Assembly (NCBI GenBank): GCA_946807835.1
Contig: OX327697.1
Coordinates: forward strand, 13,898,001 to 13,962,000
Length of the DNA: 64,000 nucleotides
Direction of reading: 5' to 3'
Source: Ailanthus altissimus
Taxonomy: Eukaryota > Streptophyta > Magnoliopsida > Sapindales > Simaroubaceae
Positions 1-11,000 of this stretch are shown one piece after another (the first letter of the stretch is position 1; every line of letters starts with the position of its first letter). The position numbers were made by a program, and so were the translations under genes. A model generated the notes under the pieces. It ran no database searches. It was not told the origin of the DNA and saw nothing but the letters and a program-made list of their open reading frames with translations.

Positions 1-482
1 CTATAATTCTCACGACCCACAATAAAAATTTTCTCTAGGAAAGTGACATTACGAGCAGTAACAAATATATTTTGTTCCTCTAGATTATAGAATTAGTATC
101 CCATAAAATTCTTGGGATACTTAATAAATCGATACTTGTACCCTTAGGTGCAAAATTATCCTGTTGCGGAACTCTTATATAAGAAGAATAACCCTAAGTC
201 TTAACATACTTAAGATTTGATTTCCTTCCATCCTATATCTTATACAGAGTAGAAGGAACCGATAAAACCATGTTCAATAAATGAGCACCAGTTTCTAGAG
301 CACAATCCCATAAATATTCTAGAAGATCAGTGAAGCTCAACATTAATTATATCATATCTAATAAAGTTCAATTGCTCCACTCCAAGACACTTTTGTATTG
401 GGGGGTATCCAGAGGACTATATTGAGCAAGAATCGCATTCTCCTTTAAATAATTTGTGAATTTACAGCTTATGAATTAATCA
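1..482 (-). pseudogene. Ty1/copia integrase core and C-terminal region, decayed (element E, distal part)
   Basis: Read on the minus strand with several frameshifts and stops, this stretch gives the classic order of a plant copia integrase. It runs from FTNYLKENAILAQYS through a DTPQY motif (usually GTPQQNG), LLDM, SFTDLLEYLW, ALETGAHLLNMVLS and VPQQDNFAPKGT to YNLEEQNIFV..RNVTFLE just before the missing RT. It continues the integrase that stops at 22,906: that part ends in a GG-type motif and this one resumes with FISCKFTNYL. The 22.4 kb between is a later insertion. No usable reading frame survives. The RT, RNase H and 3' LTR must lie left of the window. The family call is firm and exact ends are approximate. 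Confidence 0.85.
478..482. repeat. Left target-site duplication of the family A composite (AATCA)
   Basis: AATCA here and AACCA at 22,906-22,910 flank the whole 483-22,905 block. They differ by one base, and both lie inside the same copia integrase. Joining the flanks restores the integrase reading order across the gap (GG, then a mutated E codon, then F-I-S-C-K). This supports one insertion event for the outer boundaries. Confidence 0.8.
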
Positions 483-1379
483 TGACAAGACCCACCCCGA
501 GACCCTCTATTGTAGATCCCAACGGTCCTGTCAGGTACCCCAACAGAAGTTCCTTAGAATCTAACTGTTTAAGTTGAGAAATTTCGCGAGGTGAACCTCT
601 TTTTTATTCTTACTATTACTGAGAAAATTTTAAAATATACGTGAAAATAACTTATTAAATTAAAAACAACGGACAGAGTTTTCCCTATTCTTTCTGAAAA
701 TCCAATACAAAACCTGCAAAGAAAATTTCACTTCTATTTCAAACAGCTTCTCAACTTCTAAATAAAACCTCTAGTCCTTTTCAAACCAAATCCAAACTCA
801 ACTTAACAATTTTATTTCAATCACAAAACTGGGATACTAATAAAAAGTGAAACGATCACCATAATATTGAAACCTCTTCTTATTTGTTCAAAATACACAA
901 ATCTATAATTACTATACAGTAAGCAAAAGGTGCTACTTAGCACATTTATATTTACAAATGATCGTCATATTAGGCCCACTAATCAGTTGTAAAAAAATCA
1001 GCAACTTGCGCACCAAGGTCTGCACCTAGATAGAGGGTTTAAAAAATATAAAATACAAAACGAGTGAGTTAAAGGAGCTCAATGAGTGCATTTAAGATTT
1101 CAAATAAAAATAAAATTCTGCATAGATATTAAATTCTAAAATATATGCATAAAATATGCTTCTAAATTTTTTATAAAACTGTAAAATAGTTTCTAACGTC
1201 ATATGCTGATGAAATCTTTCCGAACGGATTTTATTTACATCTTTGGAAAACAATATCCAAAATCTATAAGACATAATAACTAGCATGCATATATATAAAT
1301 GCGTAATATGCATTCGTAACTTAAAAACTATTAAAGCCCTCACTCAGCCATGTTTTTTCTAAACTGTACCAATGGTAAC

Positions 1380-2819
1380 TGATACGGGCATAAAAGCACT
1401 AGTAGGATTTGTACTTAACTTTCGTATTTTTCTTCAAATCATAATTATTTGACTATTTAATTGTGTTTTATGATCATAAACAGATGCACGATAGAAAATG
1501 TGATGCATAGGAATAAACAAAAGGCAAATTGGACGTCAAACGAAGACGTTGCGCTCAAAATACGGAAGTAGCGCAGCAACAGGTGGCTGGGTGCCGCGGC
1601 ACCCAGATCTAAGTGCCGCAGCGCCCAGAACAGCGTGTGAGCACCGCAGTGCTCAGCACCCAGCATCGCGGCACTCATCAACGTCTTGATAGACCTGTAC
1701 TCATGCCCAGCGTTGTGGCGCTGAGCCCTCAGCGCTGCGGTGCCCATGCAGATGTTTAAATACCCTTCTAAACTCGCCTATTGATGGGGGGATTTGAAGC
1801 TCCTCGTGCCTAGGGTTTCTCATAGCAACAAAAACACTCTTTTGAGGCAAAAATAGAGAGACTTAGCAAAGAGAATAACACAAGCAACAAACACACATTA
1901 AAGCCAAGAAATCAAGGTGAAGTTATTGAAGATTAAAGATTGGGGAATCAACTCTTGAGCAACCAAGACAAGAGGAAGAAGAACAACTTAGGGGATCACT
2001 TGTTTTGTTTTATTCCTTACTTTTAAGAGATGATTTCGTTCATTATATTTTCATACTTTTGCTTTGATATTCTTGTTTTGAACATGAGCTAATTTCTCTT
2101 CATCTAGGGTTAGACGTTATTGAACCTAGTATGTAATTGATTTTGTTTAAACTCTTAGTTATGAACTTTTATCCCTTAATTGATTCAATCTATCTATGTT
2201 TAATGCTTTCATTATACTTGATCACTATTTTGATTGTTTAGGAACCATGATAACTTTGATGAAAGGAATCATGTGTTTAGCCTATGGTAGATTGATGCAT
2301 GATCATAGGGTAACATGTATGAGTTCCATCTAGGATAGACATATACCTAGGTGGCATGTATGGTTTGATTAGACTTAATCTTAATGAGTTGCATCTTAGT
2401 CGGATTACCATAGACATATAGGTAATTATTAGGGTGTGATATTATCATTCGACTATCGACAAAAGCTTGTGATGAAATCAGTGTCTAGCCAATCAATTGA
2501 TAAAAAGAAAAATAACTAAAGGGTTAAAGGGTTCAGTGAACTACTAGGGGATGCATCGATACCCTAGATTACTTATCAATTGAGTGAATTCTATCTCTAA
2601 GTATTTGCAATATTTTAATTAGGTTCAGTTCAATAGCAATAATTTAGTTAGTTTTCCATCCTTGAAGCTAGTCTGGATAAAGGTAAAGTAGAGTAATTTT
2701 AGTATTCGATTGAAGAAAATAGAAACAATAGTCTCTGTGGGATCGATAATCTGGACTTAGTTCTATATTACTTGATACAAAAAGCGTGCACTTGCGCTAG
2801 ATCATTAAAATAGACATCA
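1380..2819 (+). repeat. 5' LTR of element B
   Basis: It begins TGATACGGGCATAAAAG and ends with TAGACATCA directly before the PBS. It holds a GC-rich module (about 1,580-1,750), a TATA-like TTTAAATA near 1,755 and a typical cttgcgctag motif close to the 3' end. The open frame on its minus strand at 1,457-1,747 is only the GC-rich module read without stops. Confidence 0.9.
1751..1765 (+). promoter_or_regulatory. Candidate TATA box of the element B 5' LTR
   Basis: GATGTTTAAATACCC lies just after the GC-rich module and is repeated in the 3' LTR at 7,679-7,693. Position and sequence fit an LTR core promoter. No transcription start can be read from sequence alone. Confidence 0.5.
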
Positions 2820-2825
2820 AGTTTT

Positions 2826-2843
2826 TGGCGCCGTTGCTGGGGA
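2826..2843 (+). other. Primer-binding site of element B (tRNA-Asp type)
   Basis: TGGCGCCGTTGCTGGGGA starts 6 bases after the 5' LTR. It is complementary, with one mismatch, to the 3' end of plant tRNA-Asp(GUC). This PBS is common in Athila/Tat-type gypsy elements. Confidence 0.85.
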
Positions 2844-3116
2844 CTATTTTATCTAATCTTAGATTGATACTAATACCATACTATTTACTTTTACTTCAGA
2901 ATTTATTTTTATTTCATTATTGTTATTGGTCTTTTTCCGTTCTAGTTAATAATTATATATATATATATTTTTTTTATTTTGACAATTCATGCGAAGAATC
3001 AAGAGTGAAGATTCAACATCTTTTGATCCTGAGATTGAAAGAACATTCCGGAGACTTCGTAGAGAATAACATCAAAACAGAAACATGGCAGAAATCACAA
3101 CAACATCGATAATCCA

Positions 3117-4517
3117 ATGTTTGAGCCTATAAATCCGCAGAGATCGTTGAGAGATTATGTTGTTCCTATAATAGAAGGCATTCAGTCTAGTATTCGGCGC
3201 ACCACTATTAATGCAAACAACTTTGAAATTAAGCCAAGTACTATTCAGATGCTTAAGGAGTCAGTGCAATTTAGTGGTGCTCCCAATGATGATCCCAACA
3301 TGCATATTGTGAATTTCTTGGTGATTTGTGATACATTCAAGTTTAATGGGGTTTCAGATGATGCTATCAGGTTGCGATTATTCCCTTTCTCATTGAGGGA
3401 TAAGGCCAAGAGCTGGTTGATGTCATTACCATCAGATTCTATATCGACGTGGGATGACCTAGCACAGAAGTTTTTAGCGAAGTTTTTCCCACCAGCAAAG
3501 ACAGCTAAGATAAAGAATGACATCACCTCATTTGTACAGAGTGAAGGTGAGTCATTATACAAAGCATAGGAACGATTCAAGGACATGTTGAGGAAGTGTC
3601 CCCATCATGGAGTTTCGAAATGGTTATTAGTCCAGATGTTCTACAATGGGCTAGTGGGTCATTTAAGGACAATTATCGATTCAGCTACTGGAGGAGCTTT
3701 GATGAATAAGTCCACAGATGAAGCATATGAGTTATTAGAAGAGATGGCATCTAATAGCTATCAATGGCCTGCTGAAAGAGTCATACCAAGGAAGGTTGCT
3801 GGAGTTCATGAGATTGATGCATTTAATGCATTGGCTGCGCAGATCAATATATTAACCAAGAAGTTTGATTCTATGAATGCTATCAAGACCCAGATTGCGA
3901 CTTGTGACTGCTGTGGCAACAATCATTTGAATGGACAATGCATGGAGTCAGCAAACTATGTAGGGAACCATAATAAACAGTAGAATAATCCACATTCAAA
4001 TTACTATAATCCAGGGTGGAGAAATCATCCAAATTTTTCTTAGGGTGGCAACCAAGGCCAGTAACTTAAACCAAACCTACCCGAATTTTATCCCCCACAG
4101 GAAAAGAAAGCATTCTTGGAAGATATGTTTATGCAGTACATGAAGTCGAATGATGCTATTCTACAAAACCATTCTGCATCTTTGAAAAGTCTAAAGACTC
4201 AAATGGGGCAACTTGCTGCAGCACTAAATAATCGATCTCAAGGGACTTTACCAAGCAACACTGAAGCTAATCCAAGAGGAAGTGTAGAGCAATGCCAAGC
4301 CGTCAACTTACGAAGTGGTAAGATCTTACATAATGACACACTACCAACATCACTTTCAAAGATGAAGGAAAATGAAAGGGTTGATCAACAAGAAAATGTG
4401 CAACCATATAGACCACCTATTCCTTTTCCTCAAAGGTTACAGAGGTGCAAAACAAGTGCTAAAACTGAAAAATTGCAGCAAGAAAATCCTGAAAGTGTAG
4501 AAAAGAAAGATGAATAG
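3117..4517 (+). pseudogene. gag of element B, single frame broken by in-frame stops
   Basis: Codons from 3,117 to 4,517 stay in one frame and are interrupted only by stops (for example at 3,567, 3,981 and 4,515). The N-terminal part has the Retrotrans_gag pattern: RLRLFPFSLRDKAKSWL, then STWDDLAQKFLAKFFPP and KNDITSF. Next comes FYNGL and a TGGALMNKSTDEAYELLE segment. A cysteine-rich motif CDCCGNNHLNGQC takes the place of a standard zinc knuckle. A Q-rich region including MGQLAAALNNRSQGTLPSN follows. This order is typical of Athila/Tat-lineage gag. The first ATG of the frame is at 3,117, but the true start may lie upstream in the leader. Confidence 0.85.
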
Positions 4518-4685
4518 TATACAAGTGCAGAAAATATACAGAAACAGCCCTGGCAGTCATTCACACCTCATCCACCATTTCCACAGAGGCTGCAAAATAA
4601 GAGATTAGATAAGCAATTCTCTAAATTTCTTGATGTTTTTAAGAAATTACATATTAATCTCCCTTTTGCAGATGCGCTTGAACAA

Positions 4686-5207
4686 ATGCCTAGTTATGTC
4701 AAGTTCATGAAGAACATTCTTGCCAAGAAGATGAAACTGGAGGATTATGAGACAGTGGCATTGACAGAAGAGTGTAGCGCTATTCTTCAGAAAAAGCTAC
4801 CTCCTAAGCTCAAAGATCCCGGGAGATTTACCATACCGTGCTCCATTGGCAATCATGATCTTGGTATAGCCCTATGAGATCTAGGAGCGAGCATTAATCT
4901 CATGCCCCTTTTCTTCTACAACAAGCTAGGTTTGAAAGAAGCAAAACCGATCAATATCACACTTCAACTTGCTGATCGCTCTTTTGCCTACCCAAAGGAA
5001 ATTATTGAAGACGTGCTAGTAAAGGTGGATAAATTCATCTTCCCCGCTGATTTTATTGTTCTAGACATGGAAGAAGATAAAGAGATCCCTATCATCATTG
5101 GAAGACCCTTCTTAGCTATAGGAAATACGATCATTAATGTTCAAAAAGGGGAGATGACTATAAGGATACAAGAAATACGATCATTAATGTTCAAAAAGGG
5201 GAGATGA
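4686..5207 (+). pseudogene. Aspartic protease domain of element B, with one stop before the active site
   Basis: In the same frame as gag the sequence reads ..RFTIPCSIGNHDLGIAL, a stop at 4,875, then DLGASINLMP, which is the active-site motif of this retropepsin group. LQLADRSFAYPKEIIEDVLV, FIFPADFIVLD and IPIIIGRPFLA follow, the last being the conserved IGRPFL motif. The stop sits where a Cys codon is usual. The frame then runs into a 50-bp triplication and terminates. Beyond it, in another frame from about 5,272, coding-like sequence continues (DDTATFKVFKEIKLPAEGED). Confidence 0.85.
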
Positions 5208-5271
5208 CCATGAGGATACAAGAAATATGATCATTAATGTTCAAAAAGGGGAGATGACCATGAGGATATAA
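5122..5271 (+). repeat. Triplicated 50-bp unit at the end of the protease
   Basis: Three consecutive copies of a 50-base unit start at 5,122, 5,172 and 5,222 and differ at only a few positions. Removing two copies (100 bases) puts the downstream coding-like sequence at 5,272 back in the gag-protease frame. The expansion is therefore itself the frameshift. Confidence 0.9.
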
Positions 5272-7300
5272 GATGACACTGCAACATTTAAAGTCTTTAA
5301 GGAAATTAAGTTGCCAGCTGAAGGTGAAGATTGTTGTAATATTGATGTGGTGCACCTAAACACTAAAAAACTCAAAGACATGGAGATATTGAACCCTCAC
5401 ATTAAAAAGAATGTGTTAAGGCAGAGAAGGAGAAGAAAGAAGAAGAAGAAGAAGCAGTAGTTTGATGAGAGGATAGAAGAAAATGCCACAAGAGAAACAC
5501 TTTACCGTTCTAAGATTCAAGTCTTTCCGAATAAGCACAAGAAAGAAGAACAAGTTGCTGCCCAAGGTCTAAGTGCAAGAATGTGGAAGCCAAATGAGCG
5601 GAAGCCCAGCAAGCTTACATACAAAGATGCTTCTACTATTAACGATTATCCTTCATAAAAAGTAGAAAGAGCCCCGTAAAGTTGACGACGTTAAATCAAG
5701 CACTTATTGGGAGGCAACCCAAGTAAAATTTTATTTTTATTAGCTTATTTTCAGTTTTAGTTATGTTAGTCTATTGTTTTTGTAGGAATAAATCAGTAAT
5801 TCAAGCATGCAATGAAGCAGCATGAGCAAGTTCAAGCGTTGGAAGCAAAGAGAACTGCATTCACATTCAACAAAACACAACGCTGCACTGCTTCAACTTC
5901 AGTTACCAGGAGAGTTTCTCTTACTTTTAAATTTATTTTTAGACATTGAGGACAATGTCTAATTTAAGTTTGGGGGTGGGAAACACACTTTCTTGTATTT
6001 ATTTTGCTGCTTATATTGGTTGGTTGTCTTGTGAAGTAATTTTTTTTTAGGTTGTTAAGTTTTAGTTACGATGATGATCATTAGTCCATGATAAGAAATA
6101 AAATATTGGCTGAATTTATTTTCACAAGCCTTTAGGAAATAATAGATGCTTGAGATAACTCTTATATCATGATTCTTGGATTGAATTCAAGCTTATTTTT
6201 GATCACTTATTCTTGAGCACATTAAAATAAGCATGTATTAGTTAAATGTTTTGCATAGACTTATTCATGCTTAAGTAGTACACCACAGTCTCGAAGACCA
6301 ATACTCTAGAACTTGCTTGATTACTACTTGAGGTGAAATCCTAGAATTCATATGCTTAGGGAAATGACATTAGGCCATCTTTGGACCGTTTGAGCCTACC
6401 TTATATGTATATTTATCCCTAGTCACCCCATTTGAGCCTAATTAATCATTTTTTCTATTTAACCACATTACAAGCCTAAAGACTTTGAGTTTACTTACCC
6501 TAAAATCTACCGGTAGCACCATAAACCTTGAGTTTACTTAAAAATATTCTTAAAATGAAGAAGGTTGTGGATGTATAAAAGAAGAGTACTACAATGAAAA
6601 GCAATAAGTCTTGAAGGTGCATATCAATCTAAGTTTGAGGGTACAAAAAAAAAGAACAAAAAATGTTTAAATGCATAATACCCCCAACTTAAGAAAAAGA
6701 AGAAATTCTTTGTAAAAGGGATTAAAAGAAAAATGGGAATAGCATAAGTTTTGGGAAAGAGATGAATAATTAAGGAGGAGAAGGAATCAAGAGGTTTCTG
6801 AGTAAAGTCTAAGTGTTAATGGTGTGATTTGCTCTTTATATATATCTTTCTAACCCACCTTTACCTTAGCCTTACATTACAAGCTAATAAAGTCCTAAAT
6901 AGATCCCTAGACATGTGTATTTCTACATTAGTGGAGAGTAGTATGAAAAGCAAGCTTATGGTAGTGTTATAATTAAAACTATGCCGAGATATCATCTTTA
7001 TATACTTTTTTAAGTATTGAGTAAATCTATGTTCTATTTAGCTAATTACTTGCTTATTACACACACACACAAGTGATCATTAACAAAGGAGAATGAAGTA
7101 CATGATCAATGGTATGATGATTATTGAAAGTTGTTTATTGATTTCTAAAGTGCCTTGTGCTATTTTTCACAGCTTTTGAGACAACGATATTGCTCATCTA
7201 ATCAACCTGAGCTTGTTTTTAGTTTTTAATTTTTATTTTTTGAGTCATGAATAAATTATGAATGTTTTTCTTCGTTTTGCTCGAGTACGAGCAAAGTTTT
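5272..7300 (+). other. Non-coding 3' region of element B
   Basis: A short coding-like tail (to about 5,660) ends in a Lys/Arg-rich stretch. It is followed by the CTTATTGGGAGGCAACCC signature often seen at the end of pol in related gypsy elements, and a purine-rich AATTTAAGTTTGGGGGTGGG at about 5,961. The rest, to 7,300, is AT-rich with no domain that I can recognise. RT, RNase H and integrase would normally lie before this signature and are absent. Confidence 0.7.
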
Positions 7301-7315
7301 AGGTTTGGGGGTATT
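7299..7315 (+). other. Polypurine tract of element B
   Basis: TTAGGTTTGGGGGTATT lies directly before the 3' LTR start (TGATAGGGGC at 7,316). It is the expected site for plus-strand DNA priming. Confidence 0.75.
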
Positions 7316-8750
7316 TGATAGGGGCATAAAAGCACTAGTAGGATTTGTACTTAAATTTTATATTTTGCTCTAAATCATATGTATTTGACTATTTAATTGT
7401 GTTTACTGATCATAAACAGATGCACGATGGAAATTGTGACGTATAGGAACAAACGGGAGGCAAATCGGACGTCAAACGAAAACGTTACGCTCAAAATACA
7501 AAAGTAGCGCAGCATCAGGTGGCTGGGCGCCGCGGCGCCCAGATCTGAGCGCCGCAACGCCCAGAACAGCGTGTGAACACCGCAGCGCTCAGCACCCAGC
7601 ACCGCGGCACTCGTCGACATCTTGACAGACCTGTACTCGTGCCCAGCACTGAGCCCTCAGCGCTGCGGTGCCCATGCAGATGTTTAAATACCCTTCTAAA
7701 CTCACCTATTGATGGGGGGATTCGAAGCTCCTCGTGCCTAGGGTTTCTCATAGCAACAAAAACACTCTTTTGAGGCAAAAATAGAGAGACTTAGCAAGGA
7801 GAATAATACAAGCAATAAACATACATTCAAGTCAAGAAATCAAGGTGAAGTTATTGAAGATTAAAGATTGGGGAATCAACTCTTAAGTAACCAAGACAAG
7901 AGGAAGAAGAACAACTCAGGGGATCACTTGTTTTGTTTTATTCCTTACTTTTAAGAGATGATTTCGTTCATTATATTTTCATACTTTTGCTTTGATATTC
8001 TTGTTTTGAACATGAGCTAATTTCTCTTGATCTAGGGTTAGACGTTATTGAACCCAGTATGTAATTGATTTTGTTTAAACTCTTAGTTATGAACTTTTAT
8101 TCCTTAATTGATTCAATCTATCTATGTTTAATGCTTTCATTATACTTGATCACTATTTTGATTGTTTAGGAACCATGATAACTTTGATGAAAGGAATCAT
8201 GTGTTTAGCCTATGGTAGATTGATATATGATCATAGGGTAACATGTATGAGTTCCATCTAGGATAGACATATACCTAAGTGGCATGTATGGTTTGATTAC
8301 ACTTAATCTTAATGAGTTGCATCTTATTTGGATTACCATAGACATATAGGTAATTGTTAGGGTGTGATATTATCATTTGACTGTCGACAGAAGCTTATGA
8401 TGAAATCAGTGTCTAGCCAATCAATTGATAAAAAGAAAAATAACTAAGGGGTTAAAGGGTTCAGTGAACTACTAGGGGATGCGTCGATACCCTAAATTAC
8501 TTATCAATTGAGTGAATTCTATCTCTAAGTATTTGCAATATTTTAATTAGGTTCAGTTCAATAGCAATAATTTAGTTAGTTAAACTCCATCCTTGAAGCT
8601 AGTCTGGATAAAGGTAGAGTAGAGTAATTTTAGTATTTGATTGAAGAAAATAGAAACAATAGTCTCTGTGGGATCGATAATCTGGACTTAGTCCTATATT
8701 ACTTGATACAAAAAGCGTGCACTTACGCTAGGTCATTAAAATAAACATCA
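7316..8750 (+). repeat. 3' LTR of element B
   Basis: It matches the 5' LTR from TGATAGGGGCATAAAAGC to AAATAAACATCA over about 1,435 bases, with scattered substitutions and small indels. One visible deletion shortens the GC-rich module near 7,645. The open frames at 7,393-7,778 on both strands are the GC-rich module and neighbouring sequence, not genes. Confidence 0.9.
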
Positions 8751-8755
8751 GTAAC

Positions 8756-10600
8756 CCTAAAGCTCTATACTCACGTGACGACTCAACTAGCACCACACAA
8801 CGTGAGTAGGTCACAGAGCATCTAAACTAGCAAAACCCACTATGACATCTCACTGGCTATGCAACAAAATCCTACATCGCCTAAATATAGCAAAACAATA
8901 CACCATACACATAGAACGACTCACATGACTCGACAACCCATCTTCTTAGAGTTAGTGACATGCCTCCCAATACTTGTCCATGCGTACAGGATATACGGCC
9001 AGGTCTTAAATAATCACCACAACTATAAATCTAAGGGTACCAATGGCCTTTGAAACTAATTTAGTAGTTTTAAAATTGTATCTTAAACCAAATATAGTAA
9101 ATGCATATCTAAGGATATATACATCAAAATAGTAAATCATGTTTATGCATTAAAGCACATAAAACATATAATTTCAATATGCAGAAACATATTATGTGAA
9201 AGATAAACTATAACAGATTTTTACTCACCAACCGCTTCGAGCTCAATTCTTCTTCGGACTTTAACTTCCTGTAACGGTCTTGATTTGCATCACCTATACG
9301 CCATAAATGACATTTAGAACCTTTATAATCGTTAAAATTTTACTTAACTAATAAGCGTCCTAATCGGCTTACAAAGCCCGGATGGATACCACTTTTTGAT
9401 TTTCATTTACAAAGTCATTCCATCTTGTTTAATTCACCATCCGACACCATTAAAATTGCTTAACACCCTATAAATTAGATTGGATATAATTGCCCTTCAC
9501 CTTACCACAATGGACAACTATGTCTTATTTTATTCATTTTTTATTTCTCATCAACCTTATACATCCCATTAACACAAGGAATCATTCATATGCAACAATT
9601 TAACCAAAGCACAACTCAACCCTAAAAATCCCTAATTGGCCAAAATTACCATCTTCACCCAACACATTTCTTTTCTCAATTTCTTATTCCAATAGCATCC
9701 AAATCAAACCAATTTAATTTTAATGCCCTAATAACATCCAATTAAAGTTTCTACAATAAATTCACACCAAACCCTAATTCTTATCTTACCAATCTCTTTA
9801 CTTGGATGAGTCCTTTAAACTCTACACTTGAATTCAACCCAACCTACATCAATAATTCACACCAAAAACATAAATTGAAGTGATCTTGAAAAATCATAAG
9901 TCACCATCACTAGATAAGGTTTTTCTTACCTCTTTTTCTTATGTTTTTATTAATGGAAGCTTCAATAGACTTTAGGAACTTGTATTTGGCTTGATTATGC
10001 ATGAAAAAGCCATGGGTTTTACTGTAGCACCATCTCCTTCTCTTGGCTGAATTTCCTCTCCTTTAGCTCTCAAGGTCTTTGTTTTCTTCTTATTCGCCAA
10101 ATTTCTACAAACTTCTTCTTTATACAGCGCTCTCCTAAAAGTCCAATTTGCCCTTTAACTATTTCTAAATTTCTAAATTTCCATTGGTTCAAAATGGAAG
10201 GATTTAATTGGTTCCTTTCTAACTATTTAATTAGAATAGCCAAAGAAACTAACTAGATCTCCAACTTGGCAATCCATGAACTTATCTCTAATTGGTCTAT
10301 TTTCTAACTTATAAATTGTGTTTCTTAACAAAGGCTTGTTCCATGCATAAGCCTTAAATGGAAATTCATGTATTAACTTAAAATTTCCTTTTGTAAGCCA
10401 ATAGAGAAAAATTCCAAAAATGTTTCATGACTTTCGACGCTCCAATCGAGTGTGAAATTATCAATTTAGGTCTAATACCTCTCACACACACCATAAAAAA
10501 ATATTACTAATAGGGTTAGAATCGGGTAACCTTACAGTGTCTTTATTGCTTTATACCAAACTCTAGGCACCTATACTACAAATAGGGATCGACTATTACA
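8756..10600 (-). repeat. Resumed family A LTR sequence right of element B
   Basis: The sequence picks up with CCTAAAGCTCTATACTC, exactly where the LTR broke off at 1,379, as shown by the intact copies near 16,321 and 26,281. It runs to the LTR edge at 10,600. No coding content was seen. Confidence 0.85.
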
Positions 10601-10617
10601 ATTTCACCCCTCTTAAG
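10601..10617 (-). other. Polypurine tract of element C
   Basis: On the minus strand, CTTAAGAGGGGTGAAAT sits directly before the 3' LTR (TGTAATAG). The short final coding segment, with the chromodomain-like tail, lies just upstream. Confidence 0.8.
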
Positions 10618-10639
10618 AAAATTTAGTCCTCAAAATTAA

Positions 10640-11000
10640 AAACATACCTGTTTGGAAGAGGTGGGGATGTTGTACTCGCATCTGGTCTTCACGTTCTCAA
10701 GTAGCTTTTTCTACTCCATGATTCATCTATAACACTTTCACCAAGGCAATGCTTTTATTACGAAGCACTTGCTCTTTCCAGTCTAGAATTTGTACAGGCT
10801 TCTCTTTGTAAGTCAAATTCTCGTTCAATTCTGCTAGCTGTTCTCTTAGGATGTGCAAAGGATCTGCTAAGTACTTGTGAAGCATGGAAACGTGAAACAC
10901 TTAATGTATTCTAGCCAGATCTTCTGGTAACCGTAGACAATATGCCATCTTCCCAACTTTTTTAACTATCTCGTATGGCCCAATGTATCAGGAACTCAGC
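10640..11000 (-). pseudogene. C-terminal pol and chromodomain-like tail of element C
   Basis: Minus-strand translation gives LAELNENLTYKEKPVQILDW, then KEQVLRNKSIALVKVL, a stop, MNHGVEKAT, a stop, ERED and QMRVQHPHLFQ. This is the end of a Tekay/Del chromovirus integrase, with the usual LVKVLW.NH..EEATWE pattern of the chromodomain tail. Two Trp codons have become stops. In intact relatives this module binds histone H3 marks and directs insertion to heterochromatin. Confidence 0.8.

Larger units (their letters stand above)
1380..8750 (+). mobile_element. Element B: non-autonomous gypsy retrotransposon with gag and protease only
   Basis: This is a 7.37-kb element bounded by TGATACGGGC and AAACATCA and flanked by perfect GTAAC duplications (1,375-1,379 and 8,751-8,755). 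It lies inside a family A LTR, whose sequence reads on uninterrupted across the insertion. It has two LTRs of about 1.44 kb, a tRNA-Asp-type PBS, a gag-protease frame and a polypurine tract. No reverse transcriptase, RNase H or integrase is recognisable between the protease and the 3' LTR. It therefore matches the TR-GAG class of elements that must be mobilised in trans. The two LTRs are still very similar, so it is the youngest layer of this nest. Confidence 0.88.
483..10600 (-). repeat. 3' LTR of element C (family A), interrupted by element B
   Basis: In plus orientation the LTR begins TGACAAGACCC at 483 and ends CTATTACA at 10,600, next to a polypurine tract on the minus strand. Removing element B and one TSD copy (1,380-8,755) leaves about 2.74 kb. 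The right half (8,756-10,600) contains long AT-rich stretches and no coding frame. Compared with the 5' LTR at 15,418-17,868 it carries about 290 bases that the other copy lacks. Confidence 0.85.

Noticed and set aside
1457..1747. Open frame on the minus strand in the B 5' LTR (also 7,393-7,778)
   Set aside because: The frame is stop-free because the GC-rich module lacks AT-rich stop codons. It lies inside an LTR and has no domain.
2825..3112. 95-codon plus-strand frame after the PBS of element B
   Set aside because: It starts within the PBS and reads through AT-rich leader. The hydrophobic translation has no match to known gag starts.
3245..3586. 113-codon frame on the minus strand
   Set aside because: It is the antisense of the element B gag, which has clear gag motifs on the plus strand.
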